Of a DNA stretch of 64,000 nt, positions 1-8,769 are shown piece by piece. A program made the position numbers and the translations under genes. Numbering within the stretch: the stretch's first letter is position 1; each line of letters opens with the position of its first letter. Under the pieces are notes generated by a model. That model was not told the origin of the DNA. It made no database searches and saw only the letters and a list, made by a program, of their open reading frames with translations. The stretch spans positions 124,001-188,000 of the forward strand of contig JBEAMJ010000078.1 in assembly GCA_041166025.1 (NCBI GenBank). Reading direction: 5' to 3'. This stretch comes from UBA7672 sp041166025. Its GTDB lineage: Bacteria > Pseudomonadota > Alphaproteobacteria > Caulobacterales > Hyphomonadaceae.

Positions 1-120
1 GTAGCCCATGTCGGCTTCCATGCACCAGAAGCAGCCGCCGGCGAACACGGCCTGCTGCTTCTCCTGTGCGTGCGCAAGCGGGGCGAGGAGAAGGGCGAAG
101 AGGGCGAGAAGAAAACGCAT
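1..120 (-). CDS. msrA: Peptide-methionine (S)-S-oxide reductase MsrA, N-terminal part only
   Basis: Reading leftwards from the ATG at 118-120, 40 codons are open to the window edge. They encode a signal peptide (MRFLLALFALLLAPLAHA) followed by the MsrA active-site motif GCFWC at residues 29-33. MsrA reduces methionine-S-sulfoxide in oxidised proteins; the signal peptide suggests an exported, periplasmic form. A strong AGGAGG ribosome binding site lies just upstream (about 128-133 on the minus strand). The rest of the gene lies outside the window, so completeness and any fusion to MsrB cannot be judged. The start and family are clear from the motif and ribosome binding site; the export claim is inferred from the leader. 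Confidence 0.85.
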   Translation of the reverse strand, partial: MRFLLALFALLLAPLAHAQEKQQAVFAGGCFWCMEADMGY

Positions 121-301
121 CGGGTTGCTCCTCCTGGGCCCGCTACAGGTGCGCTTCATCCGGGCCGGCGGCAAGGGTGTGGGGCCGGTCACCCCGGAGA
201 GCGTGTGGATTCTGTGTGTCACGGGGCGCCAATTCCAGGTGGCGCTGGACGGAAACTCGCCTACTTAGGCAGCGAGATGAAGACGGTAGAGGAGAAACGC
301 G

Positions 302-1534
302 ATGCGTCTCGGTATCATGGTTGCCGGTTCGGCCGCTGCGCTTGCAATCGGCATCGGGATCGCCGCCTTCGCACAACCGCCGGCTGAGACGCGCGCGACC
401 AACAAGGCGGCCTATACGCCCGCCTTCGCCGGGCAGACACGTGCGCCGGCGCTGACAACTGACACCCAGTATGACGTGAAGGTCGTCGTGCCTGCGGGCC
501 TCAGCTCGCCCTGGTCGGTCGAGTTCCTGCCGGGCGGAAAGTTCCTGATCACCGAGCGGATCGCCGGCCAGTTCCGGATCGCGGACGCCGCCGGGAAGGT
601 CTCGGCGCCGATCAAGGACGGCGTGCCAGCCGTGCACGGCGTGGGGCAGGGCGGCCTGCTGGACGTGGCGCTCGATCCGGACTTCGCCGCGAACCAGATG
701 ATCTACTGGAGCTATTCCGAGCCGCGGGCGGATGGAAAGAACAATACGGCGGTGGCGAAGGGCCGGCTGGTCGACGGCGCGCAGCCGAAGATCGAGAACA
801 TCCAGACGATCTGGCGGCAGACGCCTTCGCTTCAGTCGAACCAGCATTTCGGATCGCGGGTCGTGTTTGCCAGGGACGGGACGCTCTTCGTGACGCTGGG
901 CGATCGCGGCGCGCTGCCGGGGCGCATGCAGGCGCAGGACCTCAAGAGCGCGATCGGCAAGATCGTCCGCATCAACAAGGATGGCTCGATCCCGAAGGAC
1001 AATCCTTTCGTCGGGCGTGCGGATGCGTTGCCGGAGATATGGTCGTCGGGCCATCGCAATGTGCAGGGTGCCTTCCTGCATCCGGGTACGGGCGAGCTGT
1101 GGGGGCTCGAGCATGGCCCGCAGGGCGGGGATGAACTCAATATCGCGCGCAAGGGCAAGGATTATGGCTGGCCCACTGTCACCTATGGCGTCGAGTATGG
1201 CGGCACGCTGCGCAAGATCGGCGAGGGCTCGGCCAAGGCGGGCCTCGAACAGCCGGTCTATTACTGGGACCCGGTGATCGCGCCCGGCGGCCTCGCCTAT
1301 TACAACGCCGCCCTGTTCCCGAAATGGAAGGGCAGCGTGTTCGCCTCGGGCCTCAATCCGAGCTTCGTCTCGCGCCTGACGCTCGATGGCGACAAGGTGA
1401 CGGGCGAGGAGCGCTTCAAGTTCTCCGATCGCGCCAACGAGCGCTATCGCGACATCAATGTCGGACCCGATGGTGCGATCTATCTCCTGACCGACGGGCC
1501 AAATGCACGACTACTGAAAGTTGTGCCGAAGTGA
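302..1534 (+). CDS. PQQ-dependent sugar dehydrogenase (soluble aldose / sorbosone dehydrogenase family, YliI-like)
   Basis: A 410-residue exported protein with a signal peptide ending near residue 24 (AFA|QPP). After it comes a six-bladed beta-propeller of the glucose/sorbosone dehydrogenase family: an early SPWSVEFLPGGKFLITER blade, then the conserved LEHGPQGGDELN stretch near residues 269-280 and YGWPTVTYGVEY. Family members oxidise aldose sugars in the periplasm using PQQ and calcium. The length matches the family. A GAGG lies about 9 bases before the ATG. It stands alone between msrA (opposite strand) and a convergent HAD gene. No PQQ biosynthesis genes are in the window, so cofactor supply is unknown. 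The substrate cannot be read from the sequence. Confidence 0.85.
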   Translation: MRLGIMVAGSAAALAIGIGIAAFAQPPAETRATNKAAYTPAFAGQTRAPALTTDTQYDVKVVVPAGLSSPWSVEFLPGGKFLITERIAGQFRIADAAGKVSAPIKDGVPAVHGVGQGGLLDVALDPDFAANQMIYWSYSEPRADGKNNTAVAKGRLVDGAQPKIENIQTIWRQTPSLQSNQHFGSRVVFARDGTLFVTLGDRGALPGRMQAQDLKSAIGKIVRINKDGSIPKDNPFVGRADALPEIWSSGHRNVQGAFLHPGTGELWGLEHGPQGGDELNIARKGKDYGWPTVTYGVEYGGTLRKIGEGSAKAGLEQPVYYWDPVIAPGGLAYYNAALFPKWKGSVFASGLNPSFVSRLTLDGDKVTGEERFKFSDRANERYRDINVGPDGAIYLLTDGPNARLLKVVPK

Positions 1535-1568
1535 AATGGCGGGTGGAATTCGCCTGGCTCAATCCACC

Positions 1569-2264
1569 CTACAAAATCTCGTCAAGCCAGCCAGGGACAT
1601 CACCCAGCGTTGCGACCTCGCGATACTTTGGGTGGCCGTCGGGCTTGTCCGCGCGCTCGTGCTCCCAGACCAGCGGGTAGGGGACAAGGGCTGCGTAGCC
1701 GCCGGCGGCGAGCATGGGCAGGATGTCTGACTTGACCGAATTTCCCGTCATCAGTCCGGTCTCGGCTGAGCCGCCATGGCGGGCGAACGCCTTCACATAG
1801 ATTTCCGGGGTCTTCTCGGAGACGATCTCGACGCCGGAAAAGTGCGAGCCGAGGCCTGAGGCGGCAAGTTTGCTCTCCTGGTGGAAGAGGTCGCCCTTGG
1901 TGATGAGAACAAGCCGGCCGCGTTGCTTCAACTGCAGCAGCGCCTCCTCCACGCCGGGCAGGGGCTCGATCGGATGAGTCATCATCTCGCGCCCGGCGTC
2001 GAGCAGTTCACGAAGCACTTTCGTTGCAACCTTGCCATCGCTGATCTCCAGCGCGGTCTGCAGCATGGAGAGGGTGAAGCCCTTCGCCCCGTAGCCATAG
2101 GTCTTCATGTTCTCGCGCTCGACGGCGGCAAGCTTCGCCTCCAGCGTGTCTTCGTCAGCGAAATCGCCGAGCAACTCGTTGAAACGCCTGTGCGTCAGCC
2201 GGAACACGGTCTCCGTGTGCCAGAGCGTATCGTCCGCATCGACGCCGATAATCGAAAGGGGCAT
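1569..2264 (-). CDS. HAD-superfamily hydrolase (probable phosphatase)
   Basis: A 231-residue cytosolic protein. HAD motif I is DADDT at residues 9-13, giving the nucleophile Asp9 and acid/base Asp11. Motif II is LVLITKG near residue 138, and a C-terminal GNSVKSDILPMLAAG region carries the motif IV acidic residue. A helical cap sits between motifs I and II, as in phosphoglycolate-phosphatase-like HADs. The substrate is unknown. The gene is transcribed away from the TonB receptor and phytase genes, sharing the 175-base region 2265-2439, so a role in phosphate metabolism is possible but only inferred. No strong ribosome binding site precedes the ATG at 2264. Confidence 0.8.
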   Translation of the reverse strand: MPLSIIGVDADDTLWHTETVFRLTHRRFNELLGDFADEDTLEAKLAAVERENMKTYGYGAKGFTLSMLQTALEISDGKVATKVLRELLDAGREMMTHPIEPLPGVEEALLQLKQRGRLVLITKGDLFHQESKLAASGLGSHFSGVEIVSEKTPEIYVKAFARHGGSAETGLMTGNSVKSDILPMLAAGGYAALVPYPLVWEHERADKPDGHPKYREVATLGDVPGWLDEIL

Positions 2265-2351
2265 GGCGGGGGCTCATAGCTCCACGGGCGAGCCGCTTCA
2301 AGAACTGGCCTCCGGCGGCCAGGGCGTGTGGCCTGAAAACAAGGATCTGCG

Positions 2352-2391
2352 CTGTCATGGAACCTAAACAAAACCGTTCCGCGTTTGTCAC
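2352..2391 (+). promoter_or_regulatory. Pho-box-like phased half-sites upstream of the TonB receptor and phytase genes
   Basis: CTGTCAT at 2352-2358 and TTGTCAC at 2385-2391 are 33 bases apart, exactly three 11-base helical periods. The two seven-mers between them (2363 and 2374) are degenerate. PhoB binds CTGTCAT-type repeats with 11-base spacing. The block ends 49 bases before the receptor ATG, and a poor -10 candidate (TAGCAC, 2402-2407) lies ten bases beyond. Two good half-sites out of four make this suggestive only. Confidence 0.3.
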
Positions 2392-2439
2392 GCGCCATGA
2401 CTAGCACCCCCGCCAAAGACGGATGGAAGGGGCTTCTCG

Positions 2440-4770
2440 ATGGCGAAGATGTTCAAGCTTGCGCACCTTGCAAGCGTGGCGGGCGCAGCGATCTCACTGG
2501 CGGCGCTTCAGCCCGCTCATGCGCAGACGACGCAGGCGGCAAACGAGCCGCAGGACCAGATCACGACGGCCGAAGACGTTGTGATCATTCAGGGGATCGG
2601 CTACCGCGACCGCACCGACGAGACCGCCCCGGTCCTGGTCTATGACACGGACTATTTCCAGCGTTTCGAGCCCCTGTCGGCTGGCGACGCGCTGAAGCGC
2701 GTGCCGTCGGTGACTTTCCTGTCGGACGTGTTGGAATCGGATGGCGTTCGGCTGCGCGGCCTCGATCCGGCCTATACGCAGATCCTGATCAATGGCGAAT
2801 TGGTGCCGGGCGCGGGCTCTTCATCCGGCTCATTCGGCAACGGGGCCGAGACAGCGTTCTTCGTCGACCGCATCCCGGCTGAACTTATCGAGCGCGTGGA
2901 AATTGTGCGCTCGGCGTCGGCCAACCGCTCGGGCGATGCGATGGCGGGCGCGCTCAACATCGTCCTCAAGGACGGCTATGCGCTCGAAGGCGGATATGTG
3001 CGCCTTGGCGCGCTCATGTTCGATGACGGCCGCGTACGCGAGCAGGCGGGCGTTGTCTGGGGCGGCGCGGTGGGCGAGGGGCGTCTGCTCGTCGGCGCCA
3101 GCGTGCAGGGGCGTCGCAATCCGAAGCAGAAATTCTCGGCGCGCTATGACGATGCCGGCGGCAATCTCGACAATATCGAAGACCAGCGAGATGTGCGCGA
3201 TGGAACGGACTACTCCGCCAATTTCGCGTGGGAGACGCCGGTGGGTGCGGGCGCGGAGTTCACGCTCGACGGCTTCTTCGTCAAGACTGAGCGTTTTCAG
3301 GATGAGGATTCTGTCGAATTCAACACCACTGCGGCGGGGCCGGCGACCAACCGCTTGCCGAGCCAGCTCTCCACGCTCAACATCAACGATGTCGATATCG
3401 ACCAGGAGAGCTATTCGCTGAATGCCGGCTATCGTTTCGACATGCTCGGCGGCTCGACCCGCCTCAAGGCTGGCATCGCCTCGTTCAAGGACGACACGTA
3501 CGAGTTCGAGAACGAGATCGAGTATCTGCGCGACGCCGTCGTCTATCCGGAAGCGGACCGCTTCACGCGCGACCTCGAGCCCTTCGCGATCGACGACCAG
3601 GAGACCAGCGCGAAGATCGAGCATACCCGCGAATTCGGCGACCTCGATCTCCAGTTCGGCGTTCAGTACCGGCAGAAGGAGCGTGATACGACGCTGGGGA
3701 CTGGTCGTTTCCGCACGAGCATTCCGGCTGGAAGGCAGATCCCTGACGCCAGCGGCGCAGGCGTGCCCGGCTATACTGATCCCGCCGTTGTTCTGGTTCG
3801 CAGCAATATCGAGCGCACCAATGTTGATCCCTTTGTGCAGGTGAATGGCGGGGATGGCGCCCTGTCATGGGAGGCGGGCCTGCGCGTGGAAAACATGACG
3901 CTTGAAGTTGGCAGCGTGGAGACGGAAGTGACAACCGTGCTGCCCTCGGGCCATTTCGGCTGGGAAGTGATGGACGGCGGGCGCATCCGCGGCTCGGTTG
4001 CGCGCACCATCCGGAATGCGCCGTTCGAGTTCCTGTTCACCGGTGTGCTGGAAGAAGAGCTTGGAGATAACGACTTCCAGGGCAATCCCAATCTCCAGCC
4101 GGAGACCGCCTGGGGTCTCGATCTTGGTTACGAGCAGCAGCTCGGCAAAAGCGGCATCTGGGGGATCAACTTCTTCTATCGCGACGTGAAGGACCTGATC
4201 GAGATCTTCAATACCGGCGCGCCGGGATCGGCGGACGATCCGCCGGATCTGGCCTACATCTTCTCGGCCCGCAATACGGGCGATGGCAAGGTCTATGGCG
4301 TTGAGCTTGACCTTTCGAGCGACCTTTCGGCCTTCGGCCTGCCGGACACGGGTGTGTTCGCCAACTATTCGTGGCTCGACTCCGACGTCGAGGACGAATT
4401 TGGTTCGCGCCGGTTCAACAGCCAGGCGGAGTATGTCTACAATTTCGGCTTCATCCAGGACCTGGCGATGTGGGATGCCGCCTTCGGCGCCACCTATCGC
4501 AAGCAGGGGGCATCTGAGAGCCGCGTGGTTGGCGAAGAGGTCATCACGACCTATGGCGCCGATCTCGAAATCTTCATCGAGAAGTCGCTGGGCGACAACT
4601 TCACGATCCGCCTCGTCGGCTCGAACCTGCTCAACGCCAAGAAGGAAGAGACTTTCCGCAAGTTCGCGCTTCTGTCGAACCAGATCGCCGGCACGATCGA
4701 CGACGAGTTTGAACTGGAAGCCGAAGAGGGCGGTGCGGTTTACCAGATCGTCGGTCGCTACTCCTTCTAG
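2440..4770 (+). CDS. TonB-dependent outer-membrane receptor, probably for phytate or its products
   Basis: A 776-residue outer-membrane receptor. A signal peptide ends at QPAHAQ (about residue 29). The plug domain covers roughly residues 45-165, with GDALKRVPSV, the GVRLRGLDPAYTQILING stretch and ERVEIVRSASANRSGDAMAGALNI typical of TonB plugs. The remainder is a beta-barrel ending in a C-terminal Phe (VGRYSF), the BAM recognition end. ATG 2440 follows GGAAGGGG; a second ATG three codons on is possible. The next gene is a phytase lipoprotein 111 bases downstream, separated by a hairpin. TonB receptors next to beta-propeller phytases are a known pairing, so uptake of phytate or inositol phosphates is the best guess. 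The ligand is not proven by sequence. Confidence 0.88.
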   Translation: MAKMFKLAHLASVAGAAISLAALQPAHAQTTQAANEPQDQITTAEDVVIIQGIGYRDRTDETAPVLVYDTDYFQRFEPLSAGDALKRVPSVTFLSDVLESDGVRLRGLDPAYTQILINGELVPGAGSSSGSFGNGAETAFFVDRIPAELIERVEIVRSASANRSGDAMAGALNIVLKDGYALEGGYVRLGALMFDDGRVREQAGVVWGGAVGEGRLLVGASVQGRRNPKQKFSARYDDAGGNLDNIEDQRDVRDGTDYSANFAWETPVGAGAEFTLDGFFVKTERFQDEDSVEFNTTAAGPATNRLPSQLSTLNINDVDIDQESYSLNAGYRFDMLGGSTRLKAGIASFKDDTYEFENEIEYLRDAVVYPEADRFTRDLEPFAIDDQETSAKIEHTREFGDLDLQFGVQYRQKERDTTLGTGRFRTSIPAGRQIPDASGAGVPGYTDPAVVLVRSNIERTNVDPFVQVNGGDGALSWEAGLRVENMTLEVGSVETEVTTVLPSGHFGWEVMDGGRIRGSVARTIRNAPFEFLFTGVLEEELGDNDFQGNPNLQPETAWGLDLGYEQQLGKSGIWGINFFYRDVKDLIEIFNTGAPGSADDPPDLAYIFSARNTGDGKVYGVELDLSSDLSAFGLPDTGVFANYSWLDSDVEDEFGSRRFNSQAEYVYNFGFIQDLAMWDAAFGATYRKQGASESRVVGEEVITTYGADLEIFIEKSLGDNFTIRLVGSNLLNAKKEETFRKFALLSNQIAGTIDDEFELEAEEGGAVYQIVGRYSF

Positions 4771-4811
4771 GCCTGACGTTCTGTCTCGGGGCCGGGGACG
4801 CCCGGGCCTCT

Positions 4812-4850
4812 GGCCTCGCCCTCTCCTGACCCGGAGGGCGAGGCCTGTTA
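4812..4850 (+). terminator. Perfect 12-bp hairpin between receptor and phytase genes
   Basis: GGCCTCGCCCTC at 4812-4823 pairs perfectly with GAGGGCGAGGCC at 4834-4845 around a 10-base loop, followed by a weak T-rich stretch (TGTTACTTCTT). It sits between the receptor stop and the phytase start. It may terminate or attenuate receptor mRNA, or act as a 3' stabilising stem that sets the receptor-to-phytase ratio. Confidence 0.6.
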
Positions 4851-4881
4851 CTTCTTGCCGCTCATTCTCGTGAGGATCACC

Positions 4882-5901
4882 ATGAAAGCCTTCGCGTCTC
4901 TCGCCGTCCTCATGCTTGCTGGCGCTTGTGCAAGCGACGGGATCGTAGCGAGCCCTGTGCCTGCGCTGCGCGAAACGACGGGCATGGGCCTGACCGGTGA
5001 TGCGGCCGATGATCCGGCGATCTGGGTGCATCCGATGGATCCAGCCCGGAGCCTCATCCTCGGCACAAACAAAGATGTCGGCGTCTATGTCTACGGCCTC
5101 GACGGGTCGGAGAAGCAGCGTCTTCCCGTGGGTCTGTCCAACAATGTTGATCTGCGCGGCAATCTTGCCGTGGCCAGCAATGACGGCGTCAACGCGCTGA
5201 GCTGGTTCCGCATCGACCCGGCGACGACGATCGTGAGCCATGCGGGCGACACCAAGCTCGCGAGTGTGGAGCCCTATGGCGTGTGCATGGGCATGGTGCA
5301 GGGCGCGCTGCACGTGGTGGTGACGTACAAGACCGGACTCATCGAGATCTGGCGGGTGTCGGATACCGGCGCTGGCCTGCCACAGACTGCGGACCTGCGC
5401 ACGATCCAGCTCGGCTCGCAGCTCGAAGGCTGCGTGATCGACGATGAGGCAGGGCGAATGTTCGTGGGTGAGGAAAATGTTGGTCTCTGGGTCGTGAACC
5501 TTGCGGCGGAAGGCATGACGCCGCAGAGCATCGACACAGTCGGCAGCGGTACGGGCCTTGTCGCCGATGTCGAAGGCGTGTCGCTTTACACCGGCGCCAA
5601 TGGCGCAGGCTATCTCGTCGTGTCAGCCCAGTCGCGCGACCGGTTCGTCATCTATGACCGCAGGCCCCCGCATGCGCATCTTGGCGTCATCGCAGTGACG
5701 GCGAGCGACGACGGCTCGGTGGACGCCGTCAGCCATACCGATGGCCTGGATGTCTCCTCAGCGCCACTGCCTGGCCTGCCGGCCGGCGTGCTGGTCGTTC
5801 AGGACGATGCGAATCCGATCTCCGAGATCGACCAGAATTTCAAGATCGTCGACTGGCGCGAGGTCGAGAAGGCGCTGGCGGCCGGCAGGGCGGCGCACTA
5901 G
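4882..5901 (+). CDS. Beta-propeller phytase (3-phytase) lipoprotein
   Basis: A 339-residue lipoprotein. The leader MKAFASLAVLMLAGAC gives a lipobox with Cys16. The mature part is a beta-propeller phytase: DDPAIWVHP near residue 42, then GTNKDVGVYVYGLDG, NNVDLR, a central EGCVIDDEAGRMFVGEENVGLW acidic run and VEGVSLYTGANGAGYLVVSAQS. These acidic residues bind calcium in the family, which releases phosphate from phytate. ATG 4882 is preferred over a TTG at 4855 because it has GAGG just upstream and starts the lipoprotein leader. It follows the TonB receptor and probably acts at the cell surface or in the periplasm beside it. The family call is firm; coupling to the receptor is inference. Confidence 0.88.
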   Translation: MKAFASLAVLMLAGACASDGIVASPVPALRETTGMGLTGDAADDPAIWVHPMDPARSLILGTNKDVGVYVYGLDGSEKQRLPVGLSNNVDLRGNLAVASNDGVNALSWFRIDPATTIVSHAGDTKLASVEPYGVCMGMVQGALHVVVTYKTGLIEIWRVSDTGAGLPQTADLRTIQLGSQLEGCVIDDEAGRMFVGEENVGLWVVNLAAEGMTPQSIDTVGSGTGLVADVEGVSLYTGANGAGYLVVSAQSRDRFVIYDRRPPHAHLGVIAVTASDDGSVDAVSHTDGLDVSSAPLPGLPAGVLVVQDDANPISEIDQNFKIVDWREVEKALAAGRAAH

Positions 5902-5956
5902 TCCGTCTGGTCGCTTTGCCGTGGACAGGCGGCGGGCTGCGTGCTGACACTGGTGC

Positions 5957-7510
5957 ATGGACGGACGGGTCGGACCGGCGGGGCAGCGCAACAGGTTTCT
6001 TGACTGGGTGGAGCGCGTGGGAAACGCGCTGCCTGACCCGATCTTCATTTTCGTCATCATCATTGCGGTGCTGGTAATCGTCTCGGTGATCGGGGCTGGG
6101 GCGGGGTGGTCCGCCGTCAATCCGGTCAATGGCGAGACGCTGGTGGTGACCAGCCTCCTGTCAGAGGAGAATGTGCAGCGCCTGTTCGTCGAGATGCCGC
6201 GCACCTATACAGGGTTTGCCCCGCTCGGCTTCGCCCTCACAATCATGCTGGGCGCCAGCGTGGCTGAGCGCTCGGGGCTTCTGACGGCGCTGATGCGCGC
6301 GAGCCTTGGCGGTTTGCCGAAAGATATCCTTGTGCCGATGGTGTTCGTGCTCGGCATGCTGGCGACGCATGCGAATGACGCCGCCTACATGGTCTATGTG
6401 CCGCTGACAGCGATCGTGTTTGCGGCGGCGGGGCGGCACCCGGTGCTCGGTCTGATTTCGGGTTTCGCCGGCGCGGCGGTCGGCCTCGCGGGCAACCTGC
6501 TCCCGGGGCAGTACGATGTGCTGCTGCTCGGCATCACCGAGACGGGCGCGCGGCTGCTCGTGCCTGAATGGACAATGAATCCGGTCGGCAACTGGTACTT
6601 TTCGCTCGCCATCGCCGTCGTGTTCACCGTCATCGGCTGGTGGGTGCTGGAGCGTGTCGTCGCACCGAGGCTGGGCAAATGGGACGGCGAGAGCGGGCTT
6701 GCCGATCTTGCCGGTGTCGTCCTGTCAGCCCGGGAGAAGAAGGGCCTTGCCGCGGCCGGACTGGCAGCGCTTGGCGTGGCCGCGCTGATGGCGGCATTGA
6801 TGCTCTGGCCGGGCTTCACGCCGCTGATGGACGAAGCGGCGACGGGCAGCCAGCGAGCGACACCGTTTTTCCGCTCGATCGCCGCCATTCTGTTTCTTCT
6901 CTTCGTCGCTTCGGGCTGGGCCTATGGCGCAGTGGTAGGCAGCATCCGCACGCATCGCGATCTCGTCGGCATGATGGTGAAGGGGCTGGAGGTGATCCTT
7001 CCCTATCTTGTGCTGATCTTCTTCGCGGCGCACTTCGTGGCGATGTTCGGCTGGTCGAATCTCGGGCCCATCACCGCGATCACCGGCGCCAACCAGCTTC
7101 GCGAGATGGTGGCGCCGCCCGCGATCCTTCTTCCCATCCTGGCGACGATGTCCGCCTGGCTCGATTTCCTGATCGCCTCAGGATCGGCGAAGTGGGCTGC
7201 GATGTCGCCGGTCGCCACGCCGATGCTGATGCTCCTCGAGGTATCCCCAGAGATGACGACGGCGGCCTATCGGGTCGGCGATACGGTGACGAACCTGATC
7301 TCGCCGCTCAATCCCTATCTCGTTCTGACGCTGGTGTTCGCGCAGCGCTGGGTCGCCGGCCTCAAGCTGGGGACCATGATTGCGCTGCTGCTGCCGCTGG
7401 CGGTCGCCTTCTATATCGCCGGCATGGCGCTGACGGTCGCCTGGGTCGCGCTTGGGGTTCCGGTCGGACCGGGGGCGCCGGTGGGCTATGCCCTGCCAGG
7501 CGTTGGCTAG
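5957..7510 (+). CDS. AbgT-family transporter (p-aminobenzoyl-glutamate type)
   Basis: A 517-residue inner-membrane protein with about 12 hydrophobic segments, starting at FIFVIIIAVLVIVSVIGAG (near residue 30). AbgT-family hallmarks include GFAPLGFALTIMLGASVAERSGLL, MLATHANDAAYMVYVPL, a re-entrant segment around SAWLDFLIASGSAKWAAMSP, and GDTVTNLISPLNPYLVL near the end. Family members import p-aminobenzoyl-glutamate or export sulfonamides using proton or sodium gradients. No Shine-Dalgarno sequence is obvious before the ATG. It is convergent with an M20 amidohydrolase, their stop codons overlapping by four bases. AbgT genes often sit near such amidohydrolases, which cleave the imported folate fragment. 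Transport direction and substrate are not decidable here. Confidence 0.9.
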   Translation: MDGRVGPAGQRNRFLDWVERVGNALPDPIFIFVIIIAVLVIVSVIGAGAGWSAVNPVNGETLVVTSLLSEENVQRLFVEMPRTYTGFAPLGFALTIMLGASVAERSGLLTALMRASLGGLPKDILVPMVFVLGMLATHANDAAYMVYVPLTAIVFAAAGRHPVLGLISGFAGAAVGLAGNLLPGQYDVLLLGITETGARLLVPEWTMNPVGNWYFSLAIAVVFTVIGWWVLERVVAPRLGKWDGESGLADLAGVVLSAREKKGLAAAGLAALGVAALMAALMLWPGFTPLMDEAATGSQRATPFFRSIAAILFLLFVASGWAYGAVVGSIRTHRDLVGMMVKGLEVILPYLVLIFFAAHFVAMFGWSNLGPITAITGANQLREMVAPPAILLPILATMSAWLDFLIASGSAKWAAMSPVATPMLMLLEVSPEMTTAAYRVGDTVTNLISPLNPYLVLTLVFAQRWVAGLKLGTMIALLLPLAVAFYIAGMALTVAWVALGVPVGPGAPVGYALPGVG

Positions 7511-8715
7511 CCTTCGAACCCGCCCGCCAGGAAGGCCTCGGCAATCGCGCAGTGCAGGGCTGCGCCGCGGGCCATCACCTTCTCGTCGAGCACCATGCGG
7601 TTGGAGTGCAGCGCGCAGCAGGTGCGCCAGTCGCCGCCTTCCGGCGAGGCGCCAAGGAACATCATGGCGCCCGGCGCCTTCTGGAGGACGTAGGAAAAAT
7701 CCTCTGCGCCCATCATCGGCGTCGGCATCTCGAACCAGGCCTCCTCGCCGAAAACCTGCTGGGTTACGCGGCGGGCGAGGGCGTGGGCGCGGCTGTCGCA
7801 CAGCGTCACCGGGAAGCCGGGAATGATCTTGAGGTCCGCCTCGCAGAGGTGGGCGGCACAGATGTTGTCCACCACGCGCTGGAGACCCTCGCGGGCGATG
7901 GCGCGTGATTTTTCCGAAAAGGTGCGGATTGTGCCTTCAATGAAGGCCGACTCTGGGATGACGTTGTTGGTGGAGCCGGCCTTGATGTGCGCGATGGTGA
8001 GCACGGCGGGGTCGAAGGCGGGGACGCGGCGCGTGATCATGGATTGCAGCGCCATCACCATCTCGCAGGCGACGGGGATGGGGTCGACGGCGTCGTGCGG
8101 CTGCGAGGCGTGGCCGCCCTTGCCCTTGATGGTGAGTTCAATGCGGTCGGCGGCAGCGAGCAGGGGGCCGGGACGGCCTGCGAACACGCCCGACGGGATG
8201 TTGGGTGTGATGTGAAGCGCGAAGGCTGCATCCGGGATCGGATCGATCACGCCATCATCGAGCATGTAGCGCGCGCCGTGCCAGCCTTCCTCGCCGGGCT
8301 GGAACATGAACTGCACCGTGCCGGCGAGACGGTCGCGTTGCGCACAGAGGGCATGGGCGGCGGCGACCAGCATCGCCACGTGCGTATCGTGTCCGCAGGC
8401 GTGCATGGCGTTTTCGAATGTGGAGGAGAATTCGAGGCCGGTGTCCTCGTGCATGGGCAGCGCGTCCATGTCGCCGCGGAGAAGGACCGTGCGGCCGTTT
8501 GAAGGGCCACGCAGGGTGGCGACGAAGCCTGAGGTGGAAGGGCCTTCGGAGTATTCGAGCGGCAGGCCGGCGAGGGCGGCCTTGGCCTTTGCGGTGGTGA
8601 GCGGGTTGTGCAGGCCGATCTCGGGCTCGGCATGGATTGCGCGGCGCAGGGAGATCATCTCGGGCAGCCTTTGCTCGGCGGCATCAATCCAGTGCTGCAT
8701 TTTCGTCGATGTCAT
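7507..8715 (-). CDS. M20 amidohydrolase (AbgB / hippurate-hydrolase / N-acyl-amino-acid amidohydrolase type)
   Basis: A 402-residue metallopeptidase-fold amidohydrolase. It begins MTSTKMQHWIDAAEQRLPEM, then RRAIHAEPEIGL. The metal-site motifs are GDMDALPMHE, HACGHDTHVAML and, near the C-terminus, GAEDFSYVLQ, matching the M20D group that cleaves N-acyl or N-aroyl amino acids. The start is ATG 8715 rather than the upstream GTG at 8739, because AAGGGA lies seven bases before that ATG. It is convergent with the AbgT transporter (4-base stop overlap). Together they may take up and cleave p-aminobenzoyl-glutamate, which is inference from pairing. The protein has no signal peptide, so it is cytosolic. 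Confidence 0.88.
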   Translation of the reverse strand: MTSTKMQHWIDAAEQRLPEMISLRRAIHAEPEIGLHNPLTTAKAKAALAGLPLEYSEGPSTSGFVATLRGPSNGRTVLLRGDMDALPMHEDTGLEFSSTFENAMHACGHDTHVAMLVAAAHALCAQRDRLAGTVQFMFQPGEEGWHGARYMLDDGVIDPIPDAAFALHITPNIPSGVFAGRPGPLLAAADRIELTIKGKGGHASQPHDAVDPIPVACEMVMALQSMITRRVPAFDPAVLTIAHIKAGSTNNVIPESAFIEGTIRTFSEKSRAIAREGLQRVVDNICAAHLCEADLKIIPGFPVTLCDSRAHALARRVTQQVFGEEAWFEMPTPMMGAEDFSYVLQKAPGAMMFLGASPEGGDWRTCCALHSNRMVLDEKVMARGAALHCAIAEAFLAGGFEG

Positions 8716-8769
8716 GGCGGCTTCCCTTGTCTGCGGCACCTTCGGCCAAGTCGCGTCGGATTGAAACTG

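Noticed and set aside
3865..5313. Long antisense open frame across the receptor and phytase genes (482 aa)
   Set aside because: It is opposite two well-supported genes, is Arg/Ala-rich and has no family motifs; high-GC shadow.
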